A DNA stretch of 64,000 nt from Bacteroidota bacterium (GTDB taxonomy: Bacteria; Bacteroidota; Bacteroidia; Chitinophagales; Chitinophagaceae): assembly GCA_020161435.1 (NCBI GenBank), contig JAIUNV010000001.1, positions 868,001-932,000 of the forward strand, read 5' to 3'. Below are positions 15,117-23,582 of this stretch, piece after piece. The notes under the pieces are model-generated. The model ran no database searches. It had not been told where the DNA came from and saw nothing but the letters and a program-made list of their open reading frames with translations. Each line of letters starts with the position of its first letter. Position 1 is the first letter of the stretch. A program made the translations under genes and the position numbers.

Positions 15117-16505
15117 TCATGCTCCTTTAAACGCGGCTATAAGGTTTTGCAAACTGGCTTTAGCATCGCCGTATAACATCCGGCAGTTGTTACGGAAGAA
15201 TAAAATATTTTCAACCCCTGCAAAACCTTTGCCCTTGCCTCGTTTCATTACAATTACTGTACGTGCTTTGTAGGCTTCAATAATGGGCATGCCCCACAGC
15301 GGGCTGTTTTTATCTTCTTGAGCGGCAGGATTTACTACGTCGTTGGCACCTATTATCATACATACATCCACGTTTTCCATTTGCGGGTTGATGCTGTCCA
15401 TTTCCACCATGGCATCGTAGCTCACATTGGCTTCGGCCAGCAGCACATTCATGTGGCCCGGCATACGGCCTGCCACAGGATGTATAGCAAAGCTTACTTC
15501 GGCACCGTTTTTTTCCAAAGCTTCCATCAGTTCACGTACGGCGTGTTGTGCCTGGCTAACGGCCAATCCGTAGCCCGGCACTATCACTACTTTATTGGCT
15601 GCTTCCAGCATCAGGTAAGCATCGTCGGCTTTTACTTCTTTCAGTTCGCCCACCACTTCGGCACTGCTGCCACTGGGTGGTGCACCAAAGCCGCCTAAAA
15701 ATACATTAGCAATGGAGCGGTTCATGGCCTTACACATAATGAGGGTAAGAATAATACCACTGGCACCCACCAATGCACCTGCTACAATCAACAGATTGTT
15801 TTGAATGATGAAGCCACTGGCGCAGGCTGCCATACCACTGTAGCTATTGAGCAGGCAAATGACTACCGGCATATCTGCACCACCAATGGGTATGGTGAGC
15901 AATACACCTAATACCATGGAGAAAAAAGTAAAGGCTGCAAAGTAGAGGTAGCCATTTTCGGATTGCACCTGCATGGCAAATAATGCCCCACTCACCAGCA
16001 TGCCCAGTACTACAATCGTAGTTACGATCTGTTGGCCTTTGTAGGTAATGGGTTTGCCACTGATAAACTTTTCTTCGAGCTTGGCCCAGGCAATGAGCGA
16101 ACCGGTAAATGTAACCGCACCAATAATGGCTGCCACCCAAATAATAGCGGCGCTGCCTGCTGTTAAATGATGCTTGTGTGCATGAAACTCGGCCCATGCT
16201 ACCAAAAAGGAGGCGAGGCCACCAAAACCATTGAGTAAACCCACCATTTGTGGCATACCAGTCATAGGTGTGCGGTAGGCTAAAATTAGTCCCACAACAC
16301 TGCCTGCCAGTAAACCAATCAGTATGAAATCGTAGCGCTGTACCTGTGCATCCATCAGCGTAACGATGATGGCACTCAACATGCCAATGCCAGAAATAAG
16401 GTTGCCTTTGCGGGCCGACTCAGGGCTGCTCATCAGCTTAAAACCCAGGATGAATGCAATGGCAGCAAGGATATATACAATGTTGATCAGGATAGAAATA
16501 TTCAT
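15117..16505 (-). CDS. pntB: NAD(P) transhydrogenase subunit beta PntB
   Basis: 462 residues. About nine membrane helices (1-265) form the proton channel, followed by the NADP-binding domain III (about 285-462). Domain III shows VPGYGLAVSQAQHAV, the AGRMPGHMNVLLAEA loop, ANDVVNPAA and KRGKGKGFAGVEN, the classic set. The enzyme uses the proton gradient to move hydride from NADH to NADP+. Third gene of pntA1-pntA2-pntB, all on the minus strand. Confidence 0.96.
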   Translation of the reverse strand: MNISILINIVYILAAIAFILGFKLMSSPESARKGNLISGIGMLSAIIVTLMDAQVQRYDFILIGLLAGSVVGLILAYRTPMTGMPQMVGLLNGFGGLASFLVAWAEFHAHKHHLTAGSAAIIWVAAIIGAVTFTGSLIAWAKLEEKFISGKPITYKGQQIVTTIVVLGMLVSGALFAMQVQSENGYLYFAAFTFFSMVLGVLLTIPIGGADMPVVICLLNSYSGMAACASGFIIQNNLLIVAGALVGASGIILTLIMCKAMNRSIANVFLGGFGAPPSGSSAEVVGELKEVKADDAYLMLEAANKVVIVPGYGLAVSQAQHAVRELMEALEKNGAEVSFAIHPVAGRMPGHMNVLLAEANVSYDAMVEMDSINPQMENVDVCMIIGANDVVNPAAQEDKNSPLWGMPIIEAYKARTVIVMKRGKGKGFAGVENILFFRNNCRMLYGDAKASLQNLIAAFKGA

Positions 16506-16559
16506 GGAATGAAATACTTAGTATGAAGAAATATCACTGCGTAAATAGCAATGGGTTAT

Positions 16560-16859
16560 CTACTTCTTTTTCTTAAACATGTTGAGCATGCGGTCGGTTA
16601 CGAAGTAGCCGCCCACTACATTAATCATGGCTAGAAAAATGGCAATGCCGCCTAATATGGCAGCCACATCGTTGTCGCCAACACCTTTGGCAAGGCCTGC
16701 TGCAATCAACGCACCAACTACAGTTACGCCGCTAATGGCATTACTACCACTCATGAGTGGTGTATGCAATAGCGAAGGCACTTTGCTGATGATTTCAAAA
16801 CCCAAAAAAATGGACAACACTAAAATGAAAATGAGAAAAATGAGAATGGTCGATTCCAT
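16560..16859 (-). CDS. pntA2: NAD(P) transhydrogenase subunit alpha part 2 (membrane)
   Basis: 99 residues from the ATG at 16859. Three to four membrane helices include GFEIISKVPSLLHTPLMSG, the conserved domain-II segment that is fused to the C-terminus of PntA in E. coli. Here it is a separate gene, the split arrangement known from Rhodospirillum and common in Bacteroidota. It lies between pntA1 and pntB. Confidence 0.93.
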   Translation of the reverse strand: MESTILIFLIFILVLSIFLGFEIISKVPSLLHTPLMSGSNAISGVTVVGALIAAGLAKGVGDNDVAAILGGIAIFLAMINVVGGYFVTDRMLNMFKKKK

Positions 16860-16897
16860 ACAAATAGCTTTTATGAGGTAATCAATAGCTGTTTTAT

Positions 16898-18010
16898 TTA
16901 CAAAGATTTGCGAACTGCGCCACCGTGTGTCATTACACAACTGTTCAAAATATCGTCTTCGAGGTTAAGGGTAAACGCTTTGGTTTCTTTATCCCAAAAT
17001 TCATCTACGAGGTTGTATAAGTTAGCACTATACATTTGGCTGGCATGTGTGGCTACCCTGCCCGGCAGATTGGTAAGGCCAATAATTTTCACGCCATTCA
17101 CCATTACTTCTTCCCCTGCTACAGCGCCTTCCACATTGCCGCCGGTTTCCACCGCAAGGTCTACCACAATGCTCCCGGGTTTCATGCCTGCCACCATTTC
17201 TTTTGTAATAATAATGGGTGCTTTACGGCCAAATACTTGTGCCGTTGTTACCACCACATCACTCATAGCACATTGCTTTGCCATTACTTCCCGTTGCTTT
17301 TGCAATTGTTCTTCTGTCAAAGCTTTGGCATAGCCATCTTTTGTTTGGCCGGTTTCGCCCAGCTCTACTTCCACAAATCTTGCGCCCAGGCTTTTTACCT
17401 GTTCGGCCACCACTGGTCTTGTATCAAATGCATCTACCCTTGCACCCAATCTTTTAGCGGTTGCAATAGCCTGCAGGCCAGCAACGCCAGCACCAATAAT
17501 AAATACACGGCTGGGTTGGATGGTGCCGGCCGGTGTGGTCATCATGGGAAACACTTTGCTGCTTCTTTCTGCTGCCAGCAGCACGGCTACATAACCCGCC
17601 AAACTGGCCTGGCTACTCAGGCTGTCCATTTTTTGAGCACGGGTGCTTCGCGGTATCATTTCCATGGAAATGGCCGTAATATTTTTTGCGGCTAAAGCTT
17701 GCAGCAATTCATGCTCGTTAAAAGGGTCGAGATAGCTTACATGAATACAACCTGACTTTAGTTGTGCTATGTCTTCTATCGTAGGCTTGCGCAACCGGAG
17801 TACCATGTCTGCTTGCAACACTTCATGTTTACTGTTGGCAATGCTGGCACCTGCTTGTACGTATGCGTCATTGCTGGTATGTATGCCTTGGCCAATGCCA
17901 CTTTCTACCAGTACCGTTGCACCAAGGCTGGTTAGTTTTTTTACATCAGCAGGAATAATGGGGCTGCGCAATTCTCCCGTAAATGTTTCTGCTGGTATTC
18001 CTATTGTCAT
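16898..18010 (-). CDS. pntA1: NAD(P) transhydrogenase subunit alpha part 1 (NAD-binding)
   Basis: 370 residues from the ATG at 18010, which gives the family start TIGIPAETFTGELR. It contains the alanine-dehydrogenase-like N domain and the NAD Rossmann segment FIIGAGVAGLQAIATAKRLG with DAFDTRP (about 165-200). RVATHASQMYSANLYNL near the end is also typical. Soluble domain I of the proton-translocating transhydrogenase, first gene of the operon. Confidence 0.95.
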   Translation of the reverse strand: MTIGIPAETFTGELRSPIIPADVKKLTSLGATVLVESGIGQGIHTSNDAYVQAGASIANSKHEVLQADMVLRLRKPTIEDIAQLKSGCIHVSYLDPFNEHELLQALAAKNITAISMEMIPRSTRAQKMDSLSSQASLAGYVAVLLAAERSSKVFPMMTTPAGTIQPSRVFIIGAGVAGLQAIATAKRLGARVDAFDTRPVVAEQVKSLGARFVEVELGETGQTKDGYAKALTEEQLQKQREVMAKQCAMSDVVVTTAQVFGRKAPIIITKEMVAGMKPGSIVVDLAVETGGNVEGAVAGEEVMVNGVKIIGLTNLPGRVATHASQMYSANLYNLVDEFWDKETKAFTLNLEDDILNSCVMTHGGAVRKSL

Positions 18011-18089
18011 AGTCAAACTAAAAATGATGAGTGCCAAATCTAACCGTTTGGACCCATACACTTTATGACTTTACACAAATGGGCAAATA

Positions 18090-18119
18090 CAAAAAAGGCC
18101 ACCGGAGAACCGGCGGCCT
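18090..18119 (-). terminator. Intrinsic terminator after the acyl-CoA dehydrogenase gene
   Basis: Read on the minus strand, AGGCC-G-CCGG, loop TTCT, CCGG-T-GGCCT, then a run of six T. The stem has one internal mismatch. It lies 21 bp after the stop at 18140 and separates that gene from pntA1. Confidence 0.8.
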
Positions 18120-18139
18120 GTGTACTAAAATCTGATTGA

Positions 18140-19936
18140 CTAAAAGCAATACTTGTTTTCGCTGATGAGCTTGTCGGCAATGCGACGGCGGGCATCCTTG
18201 CTGTTGAATGGTCCGTATTTGGTAAAGCGTTTCAAACCCAACAACATCATGCGTTGTTCATCGCCATCGGCAAAGGCATTGATGGCTTCTTTGCCATGCT
18301 TGTTTACCAAATCAACTGCATCGTTGAGGTAGCAGCGCATCATGTCCGCATCCAATGCTACTGCGGCTTCGCCACGTAGGTTGGCCAGTTTTTGTACCCG
18401 CAGCAGGCAGCTTTCTGCTACGTAAGTGGCAATGCTCATATCGGCAATGTGCATCAGCACTTCCTGTTCGTGTTCCAGTTGCATCATTAGCTTTTGCACG
18501 GCACCGCCCGATACCATCAAAATAGCTTTCTTCATGTTTTGGATGGCTTTTACTTCGGCGGCAAAAAGGCCTTCATCTTCAGCACCAAAGTCAGGAATGC
18601 TCATGAGTTCTTTCATCACATTCATGGCGGGTGTCATCAGGTCTAACTTGCCTTTGAGGGCACGTTTCAATACCATGTCTACACTCAGCAGGCGGTTGAT
18701 TTCGTTCGTCCCTTCGTAAATGCGGTTGATGCGGCTGTCGCGGTAAGCACGGCTAATCGGATATTCATCACTAAAGCCATTGCCACCATGCACCTGTACG
18801 CCTTCGTCTACCACAAAGTCGAGGGTTTCGCTACCATGCACTTTCATCACCGCACATTCCACGGCATATTCTTCTGCGGCGCCCAGCAATGCTTCGGCAA
18901 AGCTTTTGCCGGCAGCCTGCAGTTCATGTTCTTTATCCTGAATGAGCTTGCTGGTGCGGTACAACGCACTTTCATCGGCCCAGCAGCGGATGGCCATTTC
19001 GGCCAGCTTGTGTTTAATAGCGCCAAAATTGCTGATGGGTTGCTTAAACTGCTCCCGGGTATTGGCGTATTGAATGGTAATATCGAGGCTGCGCTTACTG
19101 CCGCCCAGTGCAGCAGCATCCAGTTTCAGTCGGCCAATGTTCAAAATGTTGAAGGCAATCACATGACCGCGACCAATTTCGCCCAGCACATTTTCTACCG
19201 GCACTTTACAATCCTGAAAATACAGCTGCACAGTAGAGGAACCTTTGATACCCATCTTGTGTTCTTCGCTGCCTTGGGTAAATCCTTCCATGCCCCGCTC
19301 CACTATAAAAGCGGTGAATTTGTCGCCATCAATTTTGGCAAACACAGTGTACACATCGGCAAAGCCGCCGTTGGTAATCCAGCATTTCTGGCCGTTCAAA
19401 ATATAATGCTGGCCATCGTCACTCAGCTTGGCTACGGTTTTGGCACTCAGGGCATCGCTGCCGCTGTTGGGTTCGGTCAGGCCATAAGCACCTTTCCACT
19501 CGCCACTGGCCAGCTTGGGTATGTATTTGGCTTTTTGCGCATCGGTACCAAAGTATAAAATGGGCAAAGTGCCAATGCCGGTATGTGCCGCCATGGCCAC
19601 GCTAAAACTATAGCCGCCACCCAGGCCTTCGGCTACAATCATGCTTTCAATAAAAGGCTTGCCCAAGCCGCCTAGCTCTTCGGGTATACTTACGCCCAGC
19701 AGACCTTGTTCGCCGGCCTTGTCCATCAGGCTTGGCATCAGGCCGGGTTCCATTTTATCAATGCGGTCAATGTGCGGCAGCACTTCTGTATCCAGAAATT
19801 GCTGGCACATATCCATAATCATTTGCTGTTCTTCCGAAAAATCTTCCGGAATAAACACATCGGCGGGATTGGTTTCTTTCACCAGCCATTCTGCACCCTT
19901 CAGGGCAGCGGCAGTGGGCTTCAGTTCGGTACTCAT
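18140..19936 (-). CDS. Acyl-CoA dehydrogenase, long C-terminally extended type
   Basis: 598 residues. The FAD-dependent acyl-CoA dehydrogenase core covers about 1-420, with YGLTEPNSGSDA, KCWITNGGFADVY and the catalytic-loop region IYEGTNEINR, where the Glu of YEGT takes the base position. About 170 further residues form the additional helical region found in very-long-chain/ACAD9-like enzymes. It catalyses the first beta-oxidation step, and chain length cannot be fixed by eye. A MarR gene lies 69 bp upstream on the same strand and may control it. Confidence 0.92.
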   Translation of the reverse strand: MSTELKPTAAALKGAEWLVKETNPADVFIPEDFSEEQQMIMDMCQQFLDTEVLPHIDRIDKMEPGLMPSLMDKAGEQGLLGVSIPEELGGLGKPFIESMIVAEGLGGGYSFSVAMAAHTGIGTLPILYFGTDAQKAKYIPKLASGEWKGAYGLTEPNSGSDALSAKTVAKLSDDGQHYILNGQKCWITNGGFADVYTVFAKIDGDKFTAFIVERGMEGFTQGSEEHKMGIKGSSTVQLYFQDCKVPVENVLGEIGRGHVIAFNILNIGRLKLDAAALGGSKRSLDITIQYANTREQFKQPISNFGAIKHKLAEMAIRCWADESALYRTSKLIQDKEHELQAAGKSFAEALLGAAEEYAVECAVMKVHGSETLDFVVDEGVQVHGGNGFSDEYPISRAYRDSRINRIYEGTNEINRLLSVDMVLKRALKGKLDLMTPAMNVMKELMSIPDFGAEDEGLFAAEVKAIQNMKKAILMVSGGAVQKLMMQLEHEQEVLMHIADMSIATYVAESCLLRVQKLANLRGEAAVALDADMMRCYLNDAVDLVNKHGKEAINAFADGDEQRMMLLGLKRFTKYGPFNSKDARRRIADKLISENKYCF

Positions 19937-20005
19937 GGCAAAGCGGATTTTATGATTTGATCGTTGTTTATTGTAGCTGAGAAAAACATTCCTAATTCAT
20001 CATTT

Positions 20006-20464
20006 TCAATTCCCGGTCACTACCATATTCAGGTTTTCATACACCTTGGTCAGCACCCGGCGTGTTACTTCTATGTCTTCTGGCGGCACACCTTCCAGCC
20101 CTTCCAGCAGGGTTTGGTTGGCCAAATCCATGGTGCGGTCCCGCATGTCACGGGCCAAATCGGTAAGGCAAATGCGGTTGATGCGGCGGTCGTCTGGCGT
20201 ACCCTTGCGTTCCACCAGCCCCATTTTTTCGAGGTTGTCCACCAGTCGGGTAATGCTCGGCTTATCGCGGTAAGTTTTGTGGCAGAGCTCTTGCTGGCTC
20301 ACATTGTCCTGCTTCCACAGGTGTACCAGCACACTCCATTGCTCCACGGTCAGCTCAATGCCATTGTCTCTGAAATGGCGCTGCAGCCGGCGGGCCAGCG
20401 CAGTGTTGGCCACACCCGTAATCACAAAGTAGAGTTCGCCTCTTCTGAATTGGTTGTTTGACAT
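20006..20464 (-). CDS. MarR-family transcriptional regulator
   Basis: 152 residues from the ATG at 20464. The winged helix is at about residues 45-110: VSQQELCHKTYRDKPSITRLV followed by LEKMGLVERKGTPDDRRINRI, with the DDRR wing typical of MarR. Such proteins bind palindromes and respond to small ligands. It precedes the acyl-CoA dehydrogenase gene on the same strand, so control by an acyl-CoA or aromatic compound is plausible but unproven. Confidence 0.9.
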   Translation of the reverse strand: MSNNQFRRGELYFVITGVANTALARRLQRHFRDNGIELTVEQWSVLVHLWKQDNVSQQELCHKTYRDKPSITRLVDNLEKMGLVERKGTPDDRRINRICLTDLARDMRDRTMDLANQTLLEGLEGVPPEDIEVTRRVLTKVYENLNMVVTGN

Positions 20465-20528
20465 ATAGTTGTTTATGCAACTATTCAAAGATAGGCGGTT
20501 CATTCAAAAATCCAAATCGCTAAAAAGT

Positions 20529-20660
20529 GAATGTTTTTTGGGGCTGTCGGCCAGGTGCATGTCCCGGCTATGGTTGGCGGTGCTCCGGGGTGCCGTGCTT
20601 CGCCTGCGGCTACGCACCCCCGCCTGCAGCGGGGCCCTGCACATCGCCCAGCCCTTCACC
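20529..20660. other. GC-rich non-coding patch between MarR and RRM genes
   Basis: This stretch is much richer in G and C than the A/T-rich bases on both sides. It contains the hairpin CCCCGC-ctgca-GCGGGG (20618-20634) and further runs such as GTGCTCCGGGGTGCC. No convincing coding frame covers it. It could be a remnant of a repeated element or foreign DNA. The remaining gap (20465-20893) otherwise holds only the RRM gene leader. Confidence 0.45.
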
Positions 20661-20752
20661 AATTGTTCATGAACCAGCTTTTATGGCCTGACTTGAGCAC
20701 TCCGCAAAAGCCGGGTTACAAAACATTAACAGCCATTCTAAACTCATACACC

Positions 20753-20760
20753 TACCTTTG
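20753..20760 (+). promoter_or_regulatory. Candidate -7 box of the RRM gene
   Basis: TACCTTTG matches the Bacteroidota -7 consensus TAnnTTTG. No clear TTG box lies at the right distance upstream. If used, transcription starts near 20766 and leaves a T-rich 5' leader of about 125 nt before the ATG at 20894, a possible site of post-transcriptional control. Confidence 0.4.
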
Positions 20761-20893
20761 CCCGGTCAATTTGAGTTATTTGCATTTTTTCAGGTTAGTC
20801 TTATCTGCTCAGCCGTTCTGGTTAGTTAGTATCGCCTCCCTCGTTATTTGCCTTTGCCTCAAGTATTTTTTTCATTTTTTATCTGCTAATCAG

Positions 20894-21178
20894 ATGAACA
20901 TTTATGTTTCGAACCTGAGCTTCGCTGTACAAGACGAAGACCTGAGAGAATTTTTTACTCCTTACGGAGAAGTTTCAAGTGCACGTGTTGTAATTGACCG
21001 TGACACCAACCGCAGCCGCGGTTTTGGATTTGTTGAAATGCCCGACACAGCTGCTGCTAACAAAGCAATTGCTGAGTTGAATGGTGCTATGGCCGATGGT
21101 CGTGCTATCCGTGTAAACGAAGCCCGTCCTCGTGAAGAGCGTCCTGCACGCCCTGCCTACAACAAGAGCCGTTGGTAA
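20894..21178 (+). CDS. RNA-binding protein with one RRM domain
   Basis: 94 residues from the ATG at 20894. RNP2 is IYVSNL (residues 3-8) and RNP1 is RGFGFVEM near 42-49. After the RRM, a short basic tail ends in RPARPAYNKSRW. Single-RRM proteins of this size are abundant in Bacteroidota and bind single-stranded RNA with low specificity; their role is global. The frame is open upstream, but that part is the non-coding GC-rich patch. Terminator at 21202. Confidence 0.93.
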   Translation: MNIYVSNLSFAVQDEDLREFFTPYGEVSSARVVIDRDTNRSRGFGFVEMPDTAAANKAIAELNGAMADGRAIRVNEARPREERPARPAYNKSRW

Positions 21179-21201
21179 GCCAAGCTTCAAAAAAATCTCA
21201 G

Positions 21202-21223
21202 CCTCCTTCGGGAGGTTTTTTTT
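21202..21223 (+). terminator. Intrinsic terminator after the RRM gene
   Basis: CCTCC-TTCG-GGAGG (21202-21215) is a stable tetraloop hairpin followed by eight T. It is 23 bp after the stop at 21178. Confidence 0.9.
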
Positions 21224-21284
21224 ATGCCTTTATGTTAGTGCAGCTCCTTCAGCTTGCCAGCATTTGCTCCCGTATCTTGCAGCC

Positions 21285-22460
21285 ATGTGGTGGTGGTATG
21301 CAATCATTTTATTGGCCGTAGCGTATGCGGCATTGGTGCTGTGGTACAAGTCGGCCTGGCAGTCGTTGCCCTTGTATCCGCAAGTGCCTGAAGATTATCA
21401 ACCAATCACTGCCGTAACTGTATTAGTGCCAGCCCGCAATGAAGCTGCCAATATTGCTTCCTGCCTCAAAAGCCTTGTGGCGCAAAGGTTTCCTGCCAGC
21501 TTATTACAAATCATTGTGCTTGATGATGCATCGGAAGATGAAACGGCTGCTATTGCCAACAGTATTGCTCACCAGCATGCATTTGTGCAAGTGGTAGCCG
21601 TGCCGCCAGCTGCACAATCGCACAAAAAGAGAGCCATAGAACATGGTATAGCACAAGCTACCGGACAGCTCATTGTATGCACCGATGCCGATTGCGCCAT
21701 GGGCCCCAACTGGCTCATGACTTTGGTACATGCCCACGAAACAAAGGGCTGGCAATTCATAGCAGCGCCGGTTCAATACATTGCCAAACAGCAGCAGGTA
21801 TTGCAGGTGTTTCAGGTGCTCGATTTTTTAACCCTGCAGGGCATTACAGCAGCCAGCGTAAGCAAAAAGTTTCATGCCATGTGCAATGGCGCCAATATTG
21901 CGTACAGTAAAAAAGCTTTCGAGGAAGTGGGTGGTTTTGCCGGCATCGACGCATTGCCTACTGGCGATGATATGCTGTTGATGCACAAAATCTGGCAACG
22001 CTATCCTGATGCTGTGGGCTGGCTCAAAAGCACCGATGCCATTGTGTACACTCAACCTTGCCCTACATGGAAAGCCTTTTTTCAGCAGCGCATCCGCTGG
22101 GCCAGTAAGGCTGCATACTATCAGGACAAACGTATCATTGCTGTGTTGCTGCTGGTTTATGTGCTGAATGTGAGCTTGCTGTTGGCCTTAATCGTTGGGT
22201 TGATTGCCTCCATGCCCAAACTCTTGTTGGCCTTTGGCCTGGCACTGGTGCTCAAAACCATGGTGGAGTTTTTATTTCTGGCTCCGGTGGCGCAGTTTTT
22301 TCAGCAGCAGCAATGGCTCAACTGGTTTCATGTGTTGCAACTGCACCACATTGTGTACACGGTTATTGCCGGCTGGCTGGGCCGCTTTGGCAGCTACCAA
22401 TGGAAGGGGAGAAGAGTTGAGAAACCTTCAACCTTGGTACATAAAAGAGATGACAGATGA
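21285..22460 (+). CDS. Membrane-bound family 2 glycosyltransferase
   Basis: 391 residues from the ATG at 21285. An N-terminal membrane helix (about 3-20) is followed by a GT-A domain with VPARNEAANIASCLKSL, LDDASEDET, the DxD-like DADCAMGPNW, GDDMLL and the QQRIRW motif of processive GT2 enzymes. Two or three helices at the C-terminus (about 285-370) anchor it. It should extend or transfer a surface glycan on the inner membrane. Substrate unknown. The neighbours give no pathway. Confidence 0.88.
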   Translation: MWWWYAIILLAVAYAALVLWYKSAWQSLPLYPQVPEDYQPITAVTVLVPARNEAANIASCLKSLVAQRFPASLLQIIVLDDASEDETAAIANSIAHQHAFVQVVAVPPAAQSHKKRAIEHGIAQATGQLIVCTDADCAMGPNWLMTLVHAHETKGWQFIAAPVQYIAKQQQVLQVFQVLDFLTLQGITAASVSKKFHAMCNGANIAYSKKAFEEVGGFAGIDALPTGDDMLLMHKIWQRYPDAVGWLKSTDAIVYTQPCPTWKAFFQQRIRWASKAAYYQDKRIIAVLLLVYVLNVSLLLALIVGLIASMPKLLLAFGLALVLKTMVEFLFLAPVAQFFQQQQWLNWFHVLQLHHIVYTVIAGWLGRFGSYQWKGRRVEKPSTLVHKRDDR

Positions 22461-22582
22461 CAGATGTTGGATATTAGTTGATAGGTGCAGGAGAAAAGCT
22501 ATTAAGCGCAGCCTATTCCTTTCTGCCCCATTTACTCATCAACAGATCAACTCGTCAACACACCAACTCAAACTTACCAACC

Positions 22583-23059
22583 TCACCCTTCAGAAGTAGC
22601 CACTTGAATGTTCCGGTTCAGGCTTTCTTCCAAGCTGATGAGTGTTTCGGTACGTTCAATGCCTTTGATTTTCTGCATCTGGTCGTGCAGTACAAAGCGC
22701 AGCTGGTTGATGTCTTTGCAGGCTATTTCTACAAACATGCTATAGTTGCCGGTGGTGTAGTTGAGGCGCACCACTTCCGGAATCTTCATCAGGTCTTTGG
22801 CTACAGAATCGTACAGCGAACTTTTTTCCAGATAAATACCAATGAAGGCAATGACGGTGTAGCCCAGCTTGTGGGTGTCCACTGCCAGGCGGGTGCCTTT
22901 TACTACGCCCATTTCCTGCAACTTTTTGATGCGGACATGGATGGTGCCACCACTTACAAAAAGTTTCTTACCGAGGTCTGCATAAGAAATTTCAGCGTCT
23001 TCCATCATGTGCTGAATGATCTGGTAGTCGAGTTTGTCGAGATTCAGTTTTCCGGCCAT
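22583..23059 (-). CDS. Lrp/AsnC-family transcriptional regulator
   Basis: 158 residues. The N-terminal helix-turn-helix (about 8-55) contains LDYQIIQHMMEDAEISYADLG and VSGGTIHVRIKKLQEMGVV. The C-terminal RAM/AsnC ligand domain follows (about 70-150). Members sense amino acids. It stands alone, convergent with the glycosyltransferase, so its targets are not evident. Confidence 0.92.
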   Translation of the reverse strand: MAGKLNLDKLDYQIIQHMMEDAEISYADLGKKLFVSGGTIHVRIKKLQEMGVVKGTRLAVDTHKLGYTVIAFIGIYLEKSSLYDSVAKDLMKIPEVVRLNYTTGNYSMFVEIACKDINQLRFVLHDQMQKIKGIERTETLISLEESLNRNIQVATSEG

Positions 23060-23295
23060 TTTTCAAAAATTGATTCGAAAATTTCTACAAGTAAAAATCA
23101 AACTATAAAAAAATTCAAAATTTTGGTTTTAAAGCTTGAAAAATTTGGAATGAAAAGCTTGATTCGTTTAATATTGCACTGTAATTGAAAGCAAGCCAAT
23201 TGCCTTCGGCATAAAAGTAAGGTTTGCAATTCAATCAACAATAGTTCTTTCTTTTTCGAAATAATCTAATGCAGACGATTTCGGAAACACCATCT

Positions 23296-23494
23296 TGTAG
23301 GATGATGAAATTTTTGGCAGACATGCCCTCTTGTCTCGGGGGTGGGGATTACAGAACAAACACAGCATAGAGCCGTGCCGGTTTTGTCGTTGGCAGGTCA
23401 ACGTCAATTGCAACACCGGACCCGACCAGGGTTGACCACTTTTCTTTGTGCTGTTGCTAACTACCCCGTGGAGGTTCGAATCCTTCTCCTACAG
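23296..23494 (+). ncRNA. tRNA-like RNA 1 with giant structured variable region
   Basis: All arms of a cloverleaf can be drawn. The acceptor TGTAGGA (23296-23302) pairs with TCCTACA (23487-23493). The D-arm is ATG/CAT with a loop holding GG and conserved A14/A21. The anticodon arm is CCCTC-TTGTCTC-GGGGG (23326-23342). The T-arm is GGAGG-TTCGAAT-CCTTC (23470-23486). Position 8 is T, 26 is G, 33 is T. The D and anticodon half resembles tRNA-Leu. Between anticodon and T arms lie 127 nt instead of about 5-20. Oddities: the first pair is U-A, N37 is U, the formal anticodon is GUC and no CCA is encoded. A second copy follows, with covarying stems. No protein frame in this stretch looks real. Decoding function is doubtful. 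Confidence 0.72.
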
Positions 23495-23582
23495 CGGATT
23501 TTTTTGGTTTTTGGTTTATTGTTTTTGGTTGGCCGTTTTCAACGACAAACAAATAACCAAAAACTACAAATAGTTCTTCTAT

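Noticed and set aside
20531..20893. Upstream extension of the RRM gene to an ATG at 20531
   Set aside because: The extension crosses the GC-rich patch and a T-rich leader and the family starts at 20894.
22440..22590. Small gene after the glycosyltransferase
   Set aside because: The stretch holds only short direct-repeat words (gatgacagatgacag, and atcaac/gtcaac units) and no coding signal.
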